A stretch of 64,000 nt of DNA, from NCBI GenBank assembly GCA_035236585.1, contig CP141132.1, positions 61,043,880 through 61,107,879 on the forward strand, read 5' to 3'. The DNA is from Warburgia ugandensis (lineage: Eukaryota > Streptophyta > Magnoliopsida > Canellales > Canellaceae). Under the pieces are notes generated by a model that had not been told where the DNA came from, searched no databases, and saw nothing but the letters and a program-made list of their open reading frames with translations. Both the position numbers and the translations under genes were made by a program. This document shows, piece by piece, positions 62,217-64,000 of the stretch (position 1 is its first letter; each line of letters starts with the position of its first letter).

Positions 62217-64000
62217 TGTAATAACCCTAAATTTTAAAACTTATTTTTATGTAAATTTCATTGGAAAGAAAGGATAAAATATAATTTTAGTCTTAAAATT
62301 CTAATAAATGAAATTTTTATAGAAGGAAAATAAAGTGTTGAAACCTTAATAATTGAATTGTACTTGAAAAATAGAATTTAATGACACCAAGAACGCCTGA
62401 AATAGAGTTTAGATGAAAAAGTTATGAACATTTGAAGTTGAGGGATATTTTGGTAAATTTTCCAAGTTGGCCAGTTTTACTAAATTTTAAAATAGAAAAG
62501 ATTCAAAATGCAGGGGCCATTTTGATAACAGCACCCTTGTCTCCTACTACTTCACAGAGAAACAGGCCGGATATAGCGCCTGCCCAAGAAAGGCGGATCA
62601 CCAACAATAAAAGAGCCCTTCCCTTTCCTTCATTCCTCCTAAGACTCCATCTCTTCCCCCTCTTCTTTTCCCCTTCTTCTCCCTCTAGCTAACCCCTTTC
62701 TTTTCCATCTCCGGCTCTTCCCTTTTTCTCCACTATTTTTCCACAAACCCAATCCACCAAAAACACTAAATCTTACCTTCTCTGACCAAATTAGGTATTC
62801 CCTCTCCCTTTTCTCTCCCTCCTTTCCTATTTTTTGGTATGCCATCCACAGATGCCAGCTGAATCTACTCTCACCAGCTACAAATCCACTAGTGAAAATA
62901 GATTTGTTGGATCTCACTAGGAACAACATCAAAGGACAGCTTAGATGGAAGATCTAAGCTATCCGATGAGATCGTGGGACCCCAAACCCTAAAAACCTCA
63001 AAAATAGTAAAATTTAGAATTAGCCTGAACATTGATCGGTGACCAGAGTGATAGGACCATCTCATCCTAGTCAACCTGATTGGCGACCAGGATGCACCCT
63101 GGTGACACGGCACAGAGACACACCCTCCTAACCTGTTCTTGTGCAAGCGTGCACTTGCAGAGTGGTCGTGGTTCTACCGAGATGCCGCTGCATCTTGGAA
63201 ATTGAGCGGCTCCTCTGTGTGTTTCTATCACCAAGACACATCGAAACGTCCTGGAGCATGCATTCTACTCTAGTGTGTCTTGGTGACATCGTGTCTGATA
63301 TATTCAGTCCAGATTTAAATATGAACCATTTAAAAAGATCTGAAACACAAAATCTTTAATTCATGAGGCTATACAAGTTTGATTTACGATCGAAAATATT
63401 CTTTAAATTCGTCTTGATGACACAGACCTAATTATACAATAAAATTTAGGATCATATGACATTTTTAACTAATCATGACCTAGAAACTATAAAGATTTAA
63501 CTGATCTATTAGATTAAAGATGATCAGACACTAAGTAGTGATCAATTAGATAATGTAGTAGACCTATATCAACGGATCAACCTTGAATTAAGGACATCAA
63601 TCCTTGAACCATGGATCTGACCAATCAGAATTAGGTCTAACCATCCATCATCATCTAGCACATGATCTATCATCTAATTTGTGATATGTGATCAAATCAA
63701 CAAATTCCCACATGATCCAAACGTTAATCAATCACCAAAACTTAGATTTATGACCATCTGACCTTTTCATCACTATCCAACTGTTAATCGGACACTAGAT
63801 GCTAGATGTGCAACTAATCCATCCTTTTCAGATGATCTAATCCGTAATCAACTACGTAACACCTTGATCAGCCATCGATATGAGCTTTCATTTAGATTTG
63901 ATAATAGATTTAGCACTTAATATGAGTTGTTCATTCTTGAATTTTTTATCTAAGGTGATCAAACCCGATCAGGTCACATCAGACACAATGTCATACATGA
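62217..64000 (+). mobile_element. Element Z, 3' LTR (runs off the right edge)
   Basis: Homologous to 54356-56050 with about the same order of blocks: AT-rich start, CT-rich block 62620-62820, a CACC-rich segment, and the A/T-rich GATC region. The 5' LTR copy lacks about 80 bases near 54600 that are present here at 62471-62570. The frames at 62432-63359 lie in this LTR and have no counterpart domain. Confidence 0.8.

Overview
The window looks like nuclear DNA of a flowering plant. It is AT-rich, has long non-coding stretches, and carries plant-type retrotransposon lineages (Ty1/copia, Ty3/gypsy of the Athila, Tat and chromovirus types, RTE-like LINE), a CACTA transposon remnant, a foldback MITE and long CT/GA/TTC microsatellites. 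The species cannot be told from the sequence. Almost everything is a layered graveyard of transposable elements. The only host gene I can support is one exon at the left edge. No rRNA, tRNA or CRISPR array was recognised, and nothing bacterial.

Layout. 0-0.8 kb: first coding exon, minus strand, of a YjbQ/UPF0047 family gene that continues off the left edge, with part of its first intron. 1-2.6 kb: a diverged tandem duplication of about 417 bp, then a 380-bp foldback MITE lying against a (CT)n tract. 2.6-9.7 kb: no gene except a decayed copia gag/RT relic (6.04-7.64 kb, plus) and a degenerate 120-130-bp tandem array (7.93-8.49 kb). 9.76-12.8 kb: a CACTA (En/Spm-type) remnant, with palindromic subterminal repeats followed by minus-strand pieces of a TNP2-associated ORF ending in a Ulp1-like protease domain.

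12.84-26.54 kb: an Athila-type Ty3/gypsy element on the minus strand (called GY1), in the order 3' LTR fragment, PPT, integrase, RNase H, RT, protease, gag, leader, PBS, 5' LTR. Its pol is split by a 3.1-kb solo LTR (X1) with a perfect 5-bp target duplication, and its 5' LTR holds a copia LTR. 28.6-36.5 kb: a minus-strand Tat-lineage element (integrase and RNase H at 28.6-30.26 kb, gag/protease side at 33.8-36 kb), split by a plus-strand Athila-like element (GY3, 30.27-33.8 kb). 37.8-38.58 kb: an LTR (Y1) with a tRNA-Met type PBS. 38.58-48.5 kb: a second Athila copy (GY2) in a tandem, shared-LTR arrangement. Its 3.3-kb LTR has a PPT on one side and a PBS on the other, and is split by solo LTR X2, the inverted partner of X1. 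48.5-52.5 kb: a second Y LTR (Y2), broken first by a 5'-truncated LINE and again by a 2.66-kb solo LTR (W) with a perfect 5-bp target duplication. 53.2-53.5 kb: a ~46-bp minisatellite. 54.36-64 kb: a chromovirus-like element (Z) of the X LTR family, with a 5' LTR, a second related LTR end inside, decayed RT, a PPT, and a 3' LTR running off the right edge.

Working order. No operon or pathway is present. The nesting gives relative ages: Athila GY1 and GY2 are older than X1 and X2; the Tat element is older than GY3; Y2 is older than the LINE and W. Catalytic residues in RT and RNase H are lost in most copies, so the elements should be inactive as autonomous units. Some LTR promoters (TATA boxes in X1 and X2) still look intact.
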